Assembly: GCF_023278185.1 (NCBI RefSeq)
Contig: NZ_CP066356.1
Coordinates: 5,758,001 to 5,822,000 of the forward strand
DNA length: 64,000 nt
Direction: 5' to 3'
From: Bradyrhizobium elkanii USDA 76
GTDB taxonomy: Bacteria; Pseudomonadota; Alphaproteobacteria; Rhizobiales; Xanthobacteraceae
This document shows, in pieces, positions 49,063-59,275 of this stretch. Position 1 is the first letter of the stretch. Each line of letters opens with the position of its first letter. A model generated the notes under the pieces. The model searched no databases. It was not told the origin of the DNA and saw only the letters and a program-made list of their open reading frames with translations. The translations under genes were made by a program, and so were the position numbers.

Positions 49063-49590
49063 ATGGACAACGATTCCGATCAGGCGTGGCATGGCCATGC
49101 GCCGAAAAGCCCCCTGCCCGCCGGTCGCCGCCGCTGGCCGTGGCTGCTTCTGATCGTCGTCCTCGCCCTTGTCGGCGCCGGCGGCGTCTACGCTTGGCCC
49201 GAAGTCGCGGCGTTGGTTCCCGCCATAAGCCACGAATCGTCCGGCGGAGCGATGACGACGAGCGACAAGGAGGCGTTGCCAACTCTCCTCGCGGCCCAGC
49301 AGAAGCTCGAGGAAGACCTCGCCGCACTCGATCGGTCGGTAGCCGACGGGCAGGCGCAGTTGAAGGCCATTACCGACCAGTTGGCGGTCCTGACCTCGAA
49401 GGTCGAAGAGTTACAGCACCTGCCCCCGCCGGTAGCGCCGCCGCCACCTGTTGCGGCCGAGGTGCCGCGCGCCCCGATCGCGCCGCCCGCCCCGCAGCCG
49501 AGAAAGCCGCCGCCCCGGGCCGCCAGGCCGTCGGGTCCCGTTTCGGTTGGCGGCGCACCGCTCAATGCCGCGCCCAACATGGCCCGTTGA
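49063..49590 (+). CDS. Single-pass membrane protein with coiled coil and Pro/Ala-rich tail
   Basis: 175 aa from the ATG at 49063. Short cytoplasmic N-terminus, one helix (WPWLLLIVVLALVGAGGVYAW), then a periplasmic coiled coil (~70-118) and a proline-rich tail (PPPVAPPPPVAAEVP). Resembles spacer-type envelope proteins; no family recognised. 8 bp upstream of the VanZ-like gene. Confidence 0.7.
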   Translation: MDNDSDQAWHGHAPKSPLPAGRRRWPWLLLIVVLALVGAGGVYAWPEVAALVPAISHESSGGAMTTSDKEALPTLLAAQQKLEEDLAALDRSVADGQAQLKAITDQLAVLTSKVEELQHLPPPVAPPPPVAAEVPRAPIAPPAPQPRKPPPRAARPSGPVSVGGAPLNAAPNMAR

Positions 49591-49598
49591 GATCAGAA

Positions 49599-49961
49599 AT
49601 GCCCCAAACCGTATTCCGATATTTGGCTTGGGGTTTGATCCTGGGCCTCTTCATCGTCACCGATACAACGCTGGCATTTCGTCCCCACACCTTGATATCG
49701 CCAAACGCCGATCGCTTTGCCGCGCTGTTCGTTGTCGGTGCCGTCTTTTCGTTCGCCTATCCGAAGCACGTCCTGCCAATCCTGCTGGCGCTTCTCACCG
49801 TCATTGTCGGCTTCGAACTCATTCAAAAGCTGCTCGCCGGCAGGCATGGCTACATGAAAGACATATTCGTCAAAGGCGCCGGCTGTTGCGCAGGCGTTGT
49901 CGCCGCCACTGCCCTGAGACGCGCGCTTTCGGCGATGTCCAAGCCTACAGGTACCTCCTGA
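49599..49961 (+). CDS. Small VanZ-like membrane protein
   Basis: 120 aa with three to four hydrophobic segments; AFRPHTLISPNADRFAALFVVGAVFSFAYP followed by FELIQKLLAGRHGYMKDIFVKGAG resembles the VanZ/phosphotransbutyrylase-like pattern (E-x-x-Q and D-x-x-x-K-x-x-G). Function unknown. Probably cotranscribed with the preceding gene. Confidence 0.7.
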   Translation: MPQTVFRYLAWGLILGLFIVTDTTLAFRPHTLISPNADRFAALFVVGAVFSFAYPKHVLPILLALLTVIVGFELIQKLLAGRHGYMKDIFVKGAGCCAGVVAATALRRALSAMSKPTGTS

Positions 49962-50114
49962 CGTCCTGCGCTGCCTTTGCCTTGTTCGACGTTGGGGCAA
50001 AGACACGTGTCGGCAACCATCGATCCAATCCATCATGGACCGGTTTAACCAGGCACCGGCCAAGGAAAGACGCTGAGGCAGACGCTCAAGCCTGTCCTTG
50101 GCAGGGCAAGTTCG

Positions 50115-51035
50115 CTATTCAAATTGGACCGGCTCGGATCCGGGATAGGAATGAGCAACGAACTCGCAGAACGCGCGAGCCGCCGGAGAAAGCTTCGTCT
50201 TGTCCTTCCAGGCAAGCCCGACATCCATGGTGTGGACATCGTCATCGAGCGTCTTGAGATCGATGCGATGTCCTTCGAGCGACCAAGGACGGTAGACCAT
50301 GTCGGACAGGATTGTAATTCCCATGCCGGTTGCGACCATGCTGCGAACCGCCTCGACCGACAGGGTCCGGAAGATGACGTTCGGCACGTACGCGGTATGC
50401 TGCCAGTAACGCATCGCGGAGCGTTCGGCTTCATCGACGGTCAACATCAGATAGGGCTCGCTCGCCAGGTCCGCCAGCTTGATGCTGTCCTTGCGAAGCA
50501 GCGGATGATTGACGCAAGTCCACAAGCGACGCGGCGAGCGCAACAAGAGCCGCGAGCGAATGGAGTGCCGGTCATGCAAGTTCGCAACCAGCATGATGGC
50601 CGCATCGACGCTACCACTGATCAAGCTCTGCTCGATCGCGTCACGCGAAAACTCGTGGAGACGCACCGTGATGCCCGGGAATGATCGCCAGAAGCGCGAC
50701 AACAAGGGCGGCAGGAAATATCCGGCGATGGTGTAGCTGACGGCGACATCGACGGTGCCGTCGACCTGCATTCCCCAGCGATGCGGCCCGCGTATGGCAT
50801 CCGACACGCTGGCCTCGATGGCGCGGGCACGCTGCAAGAACTCCCGTCCGTCAAAGGTCAGCGTCACGCCGTTCGAGTGACGGTCGAACAGCTTGTGGCC
50901 GAGCTCGGCCTCGAGCGCCTTGATGGACGCGGTGACCGCAGACTGCGTCACGCTGAGCGCCGCCGCAGCGGCCGAAACGCGCCCGGTCTCGGCGGTTGCA
51001 ATGAAATGCCGAACCTGACGGAACGTCAGAGACAT
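50115..51035 (-). CDS. LysR-family regulator (copy 1)
   Basis: 306 aa. N-terminal winged HTH (ATAETGRVSAAAAALSVTQS) and a LysR substrate-binding domain. Shares long identical stretches with the second LysR at 60460 (LLRSPRRLW, MLTVDEA, RTxSVEAVRSMVAxGMGI, YRPWSLEG), so they are recent paralogues. Divergent from the Liv-type operon with 100 bp between starts; likely activates it and represses itself at the dyad at 51037. Confidence 0.92.
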   Translation of the reverse strand: MSLTFRQVRHFIATAETGRVSAAAAALSVTQSAVTASIKALEAELGHKLFDRHSNGVTLTFDGREFLQRARAIEASVSDAIRGPHRWGMQVDGTVDVAVSYTIAGYFLPPLLSRFWRSFPGITVRLHEFSRDAIEQSLISGSVDAAIMLVANLHDRHSIRSRLLLRSPRRLWTCVNHPLLRKDSIKLADLASEPYLMLTVDEAERSAMRYWQHTAYVPNVIFRTLSVEAVRSMVATGMGITILSDMVYRPWSLEGHRIDLKTLDDDVHTMDVGLAWKDKTKLSPAARAFCEFVAHSYPGSEPVQFE

Positions 51036-51036
51036 A

Positions 51037-51073
51037 AAAATTTCCGATATCAGCGAACGATATTTCGAATTTT
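51037..51073. promoter_or_regulatory. Dyad-symmetric candidate LysR operator
   Basis: AAAATT-n4-ATATC (51037-51051) faces GATAT-n4-AATTTT (51059-51073), 11 of 15 positions symmetric around 51055. It sits directly upstream of the LysR ATG and 63 bp before the LivG ATG, where autoregulated LysR proteins usually bind. Confidence 0.5.
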
Positions 51074-51135
51074 ACAATCCCCCGGCGGACCGGAAAAATC
51101 AATCCATCGGTTCGCGAGTGAGAGGCATTGAGGTC

Positions 51136-51909
51136 ATGTCCGATGGTTTCGAGTTGGTCGCTCGCGATATCAGCGTCCAATTCGAAGGCCTGAAGGCACT
51201 GTCCAACGTGACCTTGGCCGTACCGCGGGGACGTATCGTCGGACTGATCGGTCCGAATGGAGCCGGCAAGACCACTCTTATTAATGTGCTCACGGGTTTC
51301 CAGCCGGTTGGCGCCGGAACCGTGGAACTGGAGGACGAGACGCTGAGTGGCATTGCAGCGCACAAGCTGCGCCGCAAAGGCGTAGCGCGAACCTTCCAGT
51401 CGGGCCGGCTTTTCCGCGACCTGCCGGTGATGGACAACCTTGAGGTCACCGGCGTCGGCCTGGGCCAATCCCGTCCGGAGGCGATCGGTGAAGCCGAGCG
51501 CGTCATGGCCTGGCTCGGCATTTCGCATCTGTCCAACACGATCGCCGGCGCCCTGCCCTATACCGACGAGCGCCGCGTCGCGATCGGCCGCGCCATCATG
51601 TGCACACCGCGCTATCTGCTGCTCGACGAACCGGCGGCTGGAATGTCGGAGCATGAAAGCCACGAGCTTGCCGCCATCATCCGGCGGATCGCCGGCGAGC
51701 TCAATGTCGGGGTGCTGCTGATCGAGCACAATATCGGCCTCGTGCTCGAGCTCTGCGAGCGCATCTACGTGCTCGATTCCGGCGAGGTCATCGAAGTCGG
51801 CCCGCCCGCTCAGATCCGTGACAGCGATGCGGTGCGGCACGCCTATATGGGTACGCAGCGCGACGAGCCGCTTCCGCCGGTCGCCGCCGAAGAGGCCGTC
51901 GCGTCATGA
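51136..51909 (+). CDS. livG: Branched-chain-type ABC transporter ATPase (LivG-like)
   Basis: 257 aa from the ATG at 51136 (GAGG just upstream). Walker A GPNGAGKTT, Walker B YLLLDEPAAGM, H-loop LIEHNIGLV. The signature loop is atypical (LPYTDERR in place of LSGGQ), as in some LivG proteins. First gene of the ten-gene plus-strand run to 60242. Substrate unknown; Liv-type importers also carry amides, urea and cyclic compounds. Confidence 0.92.
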   Translation: MSDGFELVARDISVQFEGLKALSNVTLAVPRGRIVGLIGPNGAGKTTLINVLTGFQPVGAGTVELEDETLSGIAAHKLRRKGVARTFQSGRLFRDLPVMDNLEVTGVGLGQSRPEAIGEAERVMAWLGISHLSNTIAGALPYTDERRVAIGRAIMCTPRYLLLDEPAAGMSEHESHELAAIIRRIAGELNVGVLLIEHNIGLVLELCERIYVLDSGEVIEVGPPAQIRDSDAVRHAYMGTQRDEPLPPVAAEEAVAS

Positions 51910-52628
51910 CGCTGCTTGCCGTCGACGACATCACGGTCAGCTACGGGCGCCTGACGGCTCTCCGCGGCCTGACGCTGAAGATCGATAAAGGCGAAATCCT
52001 GTTCGTGACCGGCCCGAACGGCGCCGGCAAGTCGACCTTGCTCAACGCCATCGCAGGCGTCGTGCCACCGGGCTCCGGGTCCATCATGATCGATGGCGCC
52101 AAGATCACGGGTGCCGCGCCCGAAGACATCGCGCGGCGTGGATTCTCCCTGGTTCCGGAGGGACGCAATGTCTTTGGCGCGCTGACGATCGAGGAGAATC
52201 TGAAGGTCGGAACCGGCATGCGCGCCGACCGCAAGAAGATCGCCGACGATCTGGATCAGGTCTACGAGGAATTCCCGATGCTGGCCGAGCGCCGCCACAC
52301 CCCGGCGGGCATGCTCTCCGGCGGCCAGCAGCAGATGCTCGTCATCGGCCGCGCCTTGATGGCCGCGCCCCGCATCATGGCGATCGACGAGCCGTCGCTA
52401 GGCCTTGCGCCAAAGATCATCGACCAGGTCTACGAGATCCTGGTGCGGCTGCGGACGCAGCGCAAGCTCACCCTCCTGATCGTCGAGCAGAGCTCGACAC
52501 GCGCCATGATGACGGGCGGACGGATGGTCCTGATCCGCGGCGGTCGCATCGTGCTCGAGGGCCCTGCGGCCGACATGGTCAGGGATGATCGTCTGAAGCA
52601 GTCCTATTTCGGCTTCGGAGATCATTGA
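51906..52628 (+). CDS. livF: Branched-chain-type ABC transporter ATPase (LivF-like)
   Basis: 240 aa. Walker A GPNGAGKST, signature LSGGQQQM, Walker B IMAIDEPSLGLAP. The start overlaps the LivG stop by 4 bp (ATGA). Forms the ATPase pair with LivG. Confidence 0.94.
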   Translation: MTLLAVDDITVSYGRLTALRGLTLKIDKGEILFVTGPNGAGKSTLLNAIAGVVPPGSGSIMIDGAKITGAAPEDIARRGFSLVPEGRNVFGALTIEENLKVGTGMRADRKKIADDLDQVYEEFPMLAERRHTPAGMLSGGQQQMLVIGRALMAAPRIMAIDEPSLGLAPKIIDQVYEILVRLRTQRKLTLLIVEQSSTRAMMTGGRMVLIRGGRIVLEGPAADMVRDDRLKQSYFGFGDH

Positions 52629-52629
52629 G

Positions 52630-53544
52630 ATGCGCGAGCTGCTGCAGATCATCTTCGATGCCCTCAGCCTCGGCAGCCTCTACGCCCTTGGTGCGCTCGG
52701 CATCGCTCTGATCTTCGGCGTGATGCGGCTCGTCAACTTCGCCCACGGCGATTTCATCGCGTTTTGCGTCTTTGCCATGCTGTGGCCGTCGATCGATGCG
52801 GCGGCGATCGTCTTTGCCGGGCAGCTGCCGTTCTATCTGTTGATCCCGCTGCTGCTCTTGATCGGAGCCGCGCTGTCGATCCTGTCGGAGATCGTCGTGT
52901 TCCGCCGCTTCCGCAATGCCAATCCGGCGACGATGATGATCGCTTCCTTCGCGCTCGGCTTCGTGATCCGGCATCTCCTGCTGATGCTGTTTTCCAGCCG
53001 GCCGAAGTCGATCACGCTGTGGTCGAGCCTCGGCCTGCCGGTCGAACTGCTGGGCGCTCACATCCCGATGCTCCAGGTCGTGACCATCATCATCACGCTG
53101 GCCGTGCTGGTGGTCCTCGTCCTGTTCCTCAAGCGCACGCGCTACGGGCTCGAGATGCGCGCGGCCGCCGACAATTTCACCATGGCGCGCATGCTCGGGG
53201 TCCGCGCCAACGGCGTGATCCTGCTGGCCTTCGCCATCAGCGGCATGCTTGCGGCGGCGATCGGCCTGATCCTGGCGACCAATTCCGGCACCGCCGACAT
53301 CGGCATGGGCGCCAACGTGATGCTGATCGCGTTCATCGCGACCGTGATCGGCGGCCTCGGCAGCATTCCCGGCGCCGTTGCCGCCGGCTTCCTGATCGGT
53401 GCGGCCAGCGTCGTGTTCCAGGCGACCCTGCCACACGACGCCAGGGTATTCCGCGACGCCTTCGTCTACAGCGCCGTCATCGTCGTCCTTCTGGTGCGGC
53501 CGCAGGGCCTGTTCGCACCGAAATCCGCCAAGCAGAGGGTCTGA
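52630..53544 (+). CDS. livH: Branched-chain-type ABC permease (LivH-like)
   Basis: 304 aa, about eight helices, beginning IIFDALSLGSLYALGALGIA and with the conserved NFAHGDFIAF and VIGGLGSIPGAVAAGF. Starts 1 bp after the LivF stop. Confidence 0.93.
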   Translation: MRELLQIIFDALSLGSLYALGALGIALIFGVMRLVNFAHGDFIAFCVFAMLWPSIDAAAIVFAGQLPFYLLIPLLLLIGAALSILSEIVVFRRFRNANPATMMIASFALGFVIRHLLLMLFSSRPKSITLWSSLGLPVELLGAHIPMLQVVTIIITLAVLVVLVLFLKRTRYGLEMRAAADNFTMARMLGVRANGVILLAFAISGMLAAAIGLILATNSGTADIGMGANVMLIAFIATVIGGLGSIPGAVAAGFLIGAASVVFQATLPHDARVFRDAFVYSAVIVVLLVRPQGLFAPKSAKQRV

Positions 53545-53547
53545 TCG

Positions 53548-54621
53548 ATGTCGCAGCGGCCGTCCGTCATCCGGCAAACGATCATCACGCCGATCGTGCT
53601 GATCGTGGCGCTGCTCATCATGGCCGCCCTCTCCTATCAATTCGGCAGCCGGGCCTTCAACCGCACCGTGGTCGAGATGTTCATCAACATCATGGTGGTG
53701 GTCGGGCTCTACGTCTTCGTCGGCAATTCGGGCCTGCTGTCGTTCGGCCATATCAGCTTCATGTGCCTCGGCGCCTACATGACCGCCTGGCTCACGATTC
53801 CGCCGGTGATGAAGTCGATCACGCTCAAGGGGTTGCCGGCGTGGCTGCTCCACGCGCAACTGCCGATGTGGGTGGCGACGCCGATATCCGGCCTGTTTGC
53901 GGCACTGTTCGCGCTGATCGTCGGCCGCGTCATCATGCGCCTGTCGGGCATCGCCGCCTCGATTGCGACCTTCGGCCTGCTCGGCGTCATCAACAATGTC
54001 TATTCGAACTGGGATTCGGTGACGGGCGGACAGGGTTCGATCGTCGGCATTCCGCCCACCATGAATGTCTGGACCGGATGGATCGGCGGCGCCGTGGCCA
54101 TCGCGATCGCCTATCTCTACTCGATCTCGCGCTCCGGACTGGCACTTCGCGCCACGCGAGACGAAGCGGTCGCGGCCAGCGCCTCCGGCATCGATATCGT
54201 CCGCGAACGGCTGATCGCCTTCGTCGTCAGCGCCTTCATCATCGGGCTCGCCGGCGCGCTGTACGCGCACTTCCTGAGCATCGTCAATCCCGGCGCATTC
54301 TATCTGCGGACGACGTTCATCACGCTGTCGATGCTGGTGGTCGGCGGCATGTACAGCCTCAGCGGAGCCGTCTCCGGCGTGGTCGCGATATCCGTGCTGA
54401 TCGAGCTGTTCCGCAATCTCGAGAAGGGCATCAGCCTCGGCGGTCACACCGTCGGCCTGCCGAACGGTGTTCAGGAGATCGCGATCGGCATCATCACCAT
54501 CGCGATCCTGATGTATTTGCCGACGGGACTGACCCGCAACCAGGAATTCTGCTGGCGTCGATGGCCGTTGCAGCGCCGCCTGGCGCCACCGGTCCAGACC
54601 GCTCTGAAGGAACTGCACTGA
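53548..54621 (+). CDS. livM: Branched-chain-type ABC permease (LivM-like)
   Basis: 357 aa, about nine helices, with GNSGLLSFGHISFMCLGAY, ATRDEAVAASASGID and VVGGMYSLSGAVSG, the LivM signatures. 3 bp after LivH. The C-terminus carries a basic tail (RRWPLQRRLAPP). Confidence 0.93.
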   Translation: MSQRPSVIRQTIITPIVLIVALLIMAALSYQFGSRAFNRTVVEMFINIMVVVGLYVFVGNSGLLSFGHISFMCLGAYMTAWLTIPPVMKSITLKGLPAWLLHAQLPMWVATPISGLFAALFALIVGRVIMRLSGIAASIATFGLLGVINNVYSNWDSVTGGQGSIVGIPPTMNVWTGWIGGAVAIAIAYLYSISRSGLALRATRDEAVAASASGIDIVRERLIAFVVSAFIIGLAGALYAHFLSIVNPGAFYLRTTFITLSMLVVGGMYSLSGAVSGVVAISVLIELFRNLEKGISLGGHTVGLPNGVQEIAIGIITIAILMYLPTGLTRNQEFCWRRWPLQRRLAPPVQTALKELH

Positions 54622-54652
54622 CGCTCGTTTGTACAATTGGAGGAGTGGGGTT

Positions 54653-55840
54653 ATGCGCTTTACGACATTACTCAGCATCTTGGCCGGAGCATCCGCGCTC
54701 TGGTTCACACCGGCCCGGGCAGCCAACGAGATCGTTGTTGGATTTGCGACCGCGGCATCCGGATTCATGCAGGCCTATGACAAGCCGGCGCAGGACGCGG
54801 CGCTGATCCGCATCGAGGAGATCAACAAGGCCGGCGGCCTGCTCGGCAAGAAGATCAAGCCCGTCTTTGCCGACACCAAGACCGATCAGGCCGAGGGTGC
54901 CAAGGCCGGCCTTGCGGTGCTCGACCAGGGTGCCGACCTCGTCATCGTCTCCTGCGACTACGATTTCGGCGCGCCCGCGGCGCTGCAGGCGCAGGCTGCA
55001 GGCAAGGTTTCCTTCTTCCTCTGCGCCGAATCGATCAAGGCCGGCATCCCCGGCGTCGGCCCGTTCTCGTTCTCGGCCTCGGTGCTGGCACCGGTGCAGG
55101 GAGCGACCATGTCGGAATGGGCTTACACCAAGAAGAACGCACGCAGCTTCTACCGGCTGCTCGACAGCTGGACCGTCTACAACAAGGGCATCTGCGACGG
55201 CTTCGACTGGATGCTGCCGCGCCTGAAGGAGGCCAAGCTGGTCGGCAGCGACACCTTCAAGAACGACGATGCCTCGATCGCCTCGCAGATCACGCGCATC
55301 AAGAGCCTGCCGAAGGAGCCTGACGCCATCATGCTCTGCACGATGATGCCGGGCGCTGTCTCCGCCATCAAGCAGATCCGTGCCGCCGGCATCAAGTCGA
55401 TGATCCTCAACGGGTCGGGTGTCGACGGCAGCTACTGGATGAACGCAGTTCCTGACCTCTCGAACTTCTACGTCCCGGTGCAGGGCTCGGTCTATGGCGA
55501 CGATCCGAACCCAAAGGTCAACGAGTTCAACAAGAAGTACAAGGAGATCACCGGCGGTGACCCCTCCAGCCAGTACGTCTATCCGGGCTACGTCCTGATC
55601 GACGTCTGGGCCAAGGCGGTCGAACGCGCCAAATCGACCGATGCGGCAGCCGTCGTGGCCGAGCTCGAAAAGATGAACAGCGAGCCCACGCTGTTCGGGC
55701 CGCGCACCTTCACCAAGGACATCCACCACCAGAACCAGGGTCGTTACCTGATCGTCGACACTGAGGCCGGCAAGCCGCAGGTGATCGATCAGTGGACGAT
55801 CTCGGAAAAGATCCCGCTCGACTATCTGGTGTCCAAGTAA
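54653..55840 (+). CDS. Branched-chain-type ABC substrate-binding protein
   Basis: 395 aa from the ATG at 54653 (GGAGGAG upstream); signal peptide ends at TPARAAN. Peripla_BP_6 fold (FADTKTDQAEGAKAGLAVLDQGADLV, then VYPGYVLIDVWAKAVE). Binds the ligand for LivHM. Its linkage to the oxoprolinase/carboxylase genes points to an amide- or lactam-type ligand. Confidence 0.92.
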   Translation: MRFTTLLSILAGASALWFTPARAANEIVVGFATAASGFMQAYDKPAQDAALIRIEEINKAGGLLGKKIKPVFADTKTDQAEGAKAGLAVLDQGADLVIVSCDYDFGAPAALQAQAAGKVSFFLCAESIKAGIPGVGPFSFSASVLAPVQGATMSEWAYTKKNARSFYRLLDSWTVYNKGICDGFDWMLPRLKEAKLVGSDTFKNDDASIASQITRIKSLPKEPDAIMLCTMMPGAVSAIKQIRAAGIKSMILNGSGVDGSYWMNAVPDLSNFYVPVQGSVYGDDPNPKVNEFNKKYKEITGGDPSSQYVYPGYVLIDVWAKAVERAKSTDAAAVVAELEKMNSEPTLFGPRTFTKDIHHQNQGRYLIVDTEAGKPQVIDQWTISEKIPLDYLVSK

Positions 55841-55930
55841 CCCGGCAATGCGCCGCCCTGGGTGCGCCAGTCATACGCCGGGGCGGCCTTCGCCGGTCAT
55901 ATGCAAAGCCAGTTGGAAGGAAATCAGGAG

Positions 55931-56659
55931 ATGGTCGTGATCAACTGCGACATGGGCGAGGCCTACGGCCTCTACAAGATGGGCGACGACAAGGCATTGA
56001 TGCCTCATATCGACGTCGCGAACGTCGCCTGCGGCTTTCATGCCTCCGACTTCAATCACATGCGCAAGACCGTGCAGCTCGCCAAGCAATTTGGCGTCAA
56101 GGTCGGGGCGCACCCGTCGCTGCCCGATCTGCAGGGATTTGGTCGCCGGGAGATGAAGATCGACCGCGAGGAGCTGGCCAATTGCCTGCTCTACCAGATC
56201 GGCGCGCTCAAGGCCTTCCTGGATGCCGAAGGCATGGCACTCAATCACATCAAGCCGCACGGCGCACTTTACGGCATGGCATCGCGTAGCGAGGAGATCG
56301 CCGAAGCCGTGGCTGATGCCGCTGACGTCTACAAGGTGCCGCTGCTCGGCATGAAGGGAACGCTGCACCAGAAGGTCTACGAGCGGCGCGGTCATGCCTT
56401 CGTCGCCGAATACTATGCCGACCTCGACTACAATGCCGACGGCAGCCTGATCATCACCCGCGAGCACGAGGCGAAGGATCCGGCCGACGCCGCCACAAGG
56501 TGCGCAAGGGCGGTCAATGAAGGCAAGACGCGCACGGTGGCGGGAAACGACATCGTGGTCGGCTCCGATTCGATCTGCATCCACTCCGACACGCCGAACG
56601 CCGTCGCCATCGCCGAGGCCGTCCGCGAGGCGGTACGCCCCTATCTCACCGCGCGCTGA
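55931..56659 (+). CDS. pxpA: 5-oxoprolinase subunit A (LamB/YcsF)
   Basis: 242 aa from the ATG at 55931, so that the protein begins with the family's usual INCDMGEAYG. Conserved ANVACGFHASD, VGAHPSLPD and KPHGALYGM. PxpA works with PxpB and PxpC to cleave 5-oxoproline with ATP. AGGAG abuts the ATG and GGAAGG lies ten bases up; an ATG at 55901 is the alternative. Confidence 0.9.
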   Translation: MVVINCDMGEAYGLYKMGDDKALMPHIDVANVACGFHASDFNHMRKTVQLAKQFGVKVGAHPSLPDLQGFGRREMKIDREELANCLLYQIGALKAFLDAEGMALNHIKPHGALYGMASRSEEIAEAVADAADVYKVPLLGMKGTLHQKVYERRGHAFVAEYYADLDYNADGSLIITREHEAKDPADAATRCARAVNEGKTRTVAGNDIVVGSDSICIHSDTPNAVAIAEAVREAVRPYLTAR

Positions 56660-56697
56660 ACCGTCGCGGCAACGAACCAATACACCACGAGGAAACA

Positions 56698-56940
56698 ATG
56701 GCAACGCAGCAGATCTTCTCGCCGCTCCCAGGCATCTTTTATCGCAAGCCCGCGCCCGACAAGCCGGTCTACAAGAACGACGGCGACGCCGTCGCCGAGA
56801 GCGACACGATCGGGCTTATCGAGGTGATGAAATCGTTCAACGAAGTGAAAGCCGGCATCGCCGGCAAGATCGTCCGCTTCCTGGCCGAGAATGAAGATGC
56901 CGTGATGGCCGGCCAGCCGATCGCCGAAATCGACGTTTAG
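56698..56940 (+). CDS. accB: Biotin carboxyl carrier protein, short
   Basis: 80 aa biotinyl domain only. The biotin-accepting Lys45 is in EVMKSFNEV, a variant of EAMKM. Lacks the Pro/Ala-rich N-terminal extension of fatty-acid AccB, so it is probably a dedicated carrier for the neighbouring carboxylase. Starts 38 bp after pxpA. Confidence 0.9.
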   Translation: MATQQIFSPLPGIFYRKPAPDKPVYKNDGDAVAESDTIGLIEVMKSFNEVKAGIAGKIVRFLAENEDAVMAGQPIAEIDV

Positions 56941-56956
56941 GGCTCTCTGACCAGCC

Positions 56957-58357
<1,401 letters not shown>

Positions 58358-58399
58358 TGGCAAGAGAATCCGCCCCGTCAGCAACAGGAGGCCGCTAGC

Positions 58400-59275
58400 A
58401 TGCAAACTCGATTTTCCTTCGGCGGCGATGAGCACATTTTCGCCGAGGTCGGCGAGGCAATGTCGCTCGAGGCCTTTTTCAAGAGCCTGTTCATCACCAA
58501 TGCGGTGCGCGACGCCAGAGTCAAGGGCGTCACCGAGATCTGCCCGGCGAACGCGTCCTATCAGGTCAAGTTCGATCCGGATCGGATCAAGCCGGACGAT
58601 CTCCTCGCCGAGCTGAAGCGGCTGGATTCCGCGTCCGAGAAATCGGAACCGGTGATCAAGACGCGGATCATCGAGATTCCCGTGCTCTACAACGATCCCT
58701 GGACCCATGAGACCTTGATGCGCTTCCGCGAGCGTCACCAGAATCCTGATGGCACCGACCTCGAATACGCCGCGCGGATCAACGGCCTCGACAGCGTCGA
58801 TGCCTTCATCAAGGCGCATTCCAGCGCGCCCTGGTTCGTCTCGATGGTCGGCTTCGTCGCCGGCCTGCCCTTCCTCTACCAGATGGTCGAGCGCAAGCGG
58901 CAGCTTCAGGCCCCGAAATATCTGCGCCCGCGCACGGACACGCCGAAGCTCACCGTCGGGCATGGCGGCTGTTTCAGCTGCATCTATTCGGTGCGCGGCG
59001 CCGGCGGCTATCAGATGTTCGGCATCACGCCGATGCCGATCTATGATCCGAACCAGACCATCAGCTATTTGCGCGACTTCATGTGCCTGTTCAAACCGGG
59101 CGACATCGTGAAATGGAAACCGATCGACCGGGCAGCCTATGACGCTGCGGTCGCCGACGTCGACGCCGGCCGATTTGCGCCCGTGATCCGCGACGTCTCG
59201 TTCTCGCTGACCGAGTTCAACCGCGACATTGATGGCTACAACAGCAAGCTCGATGGAGTTCTCCATGGCCGTTAG
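58400..59275 (+). CDS. pxpB: 5-oxoprolinase subunit B / KipI (AHS1 domain)
   Basis: 291 aa. AHS1/KipI features: GGDEHIFAEVGEAMS, IIEIPVLYNDPWTHE, VGFVAGLPFLYQM. The family forms the first half of the carboxyltransferase-like part of urea carboxylase as well as PxpB. Overlaps pxpC by 11 bp. Confidence 0.9.
   Translation: MQTRFSFGGDEHIFAEVGEAMSLEAFFKSLFITNAVRDARVKGVTEICPANASYQVKFDPDRIKPDDLLAELKRLDSASEKSEPVIKTRIIEIPVLYNDPWTHETLMRFRERHQNPDGTDLEYAARINGLDSVDAFIKAHSSAPWFVSMVGFVAGLPFLYQMVERKRQLQAPKYLRPRTDTPKLTVGHGGCFSCIYSVRGAGGYQMFGITPMPIYDPNQTISYLRDFMCLFKPGDIVKWKPIDRAAYDAAVADVDAGRFAPVIRDVSFSLTEFNRDIDGYNSKLDGVLHGR

Noticed and set aside
52579..54768. 729-codon minus-strand open frame
   Set aside because: Antisense to livH/livM; Asp/His/Arg-rich with no domain.
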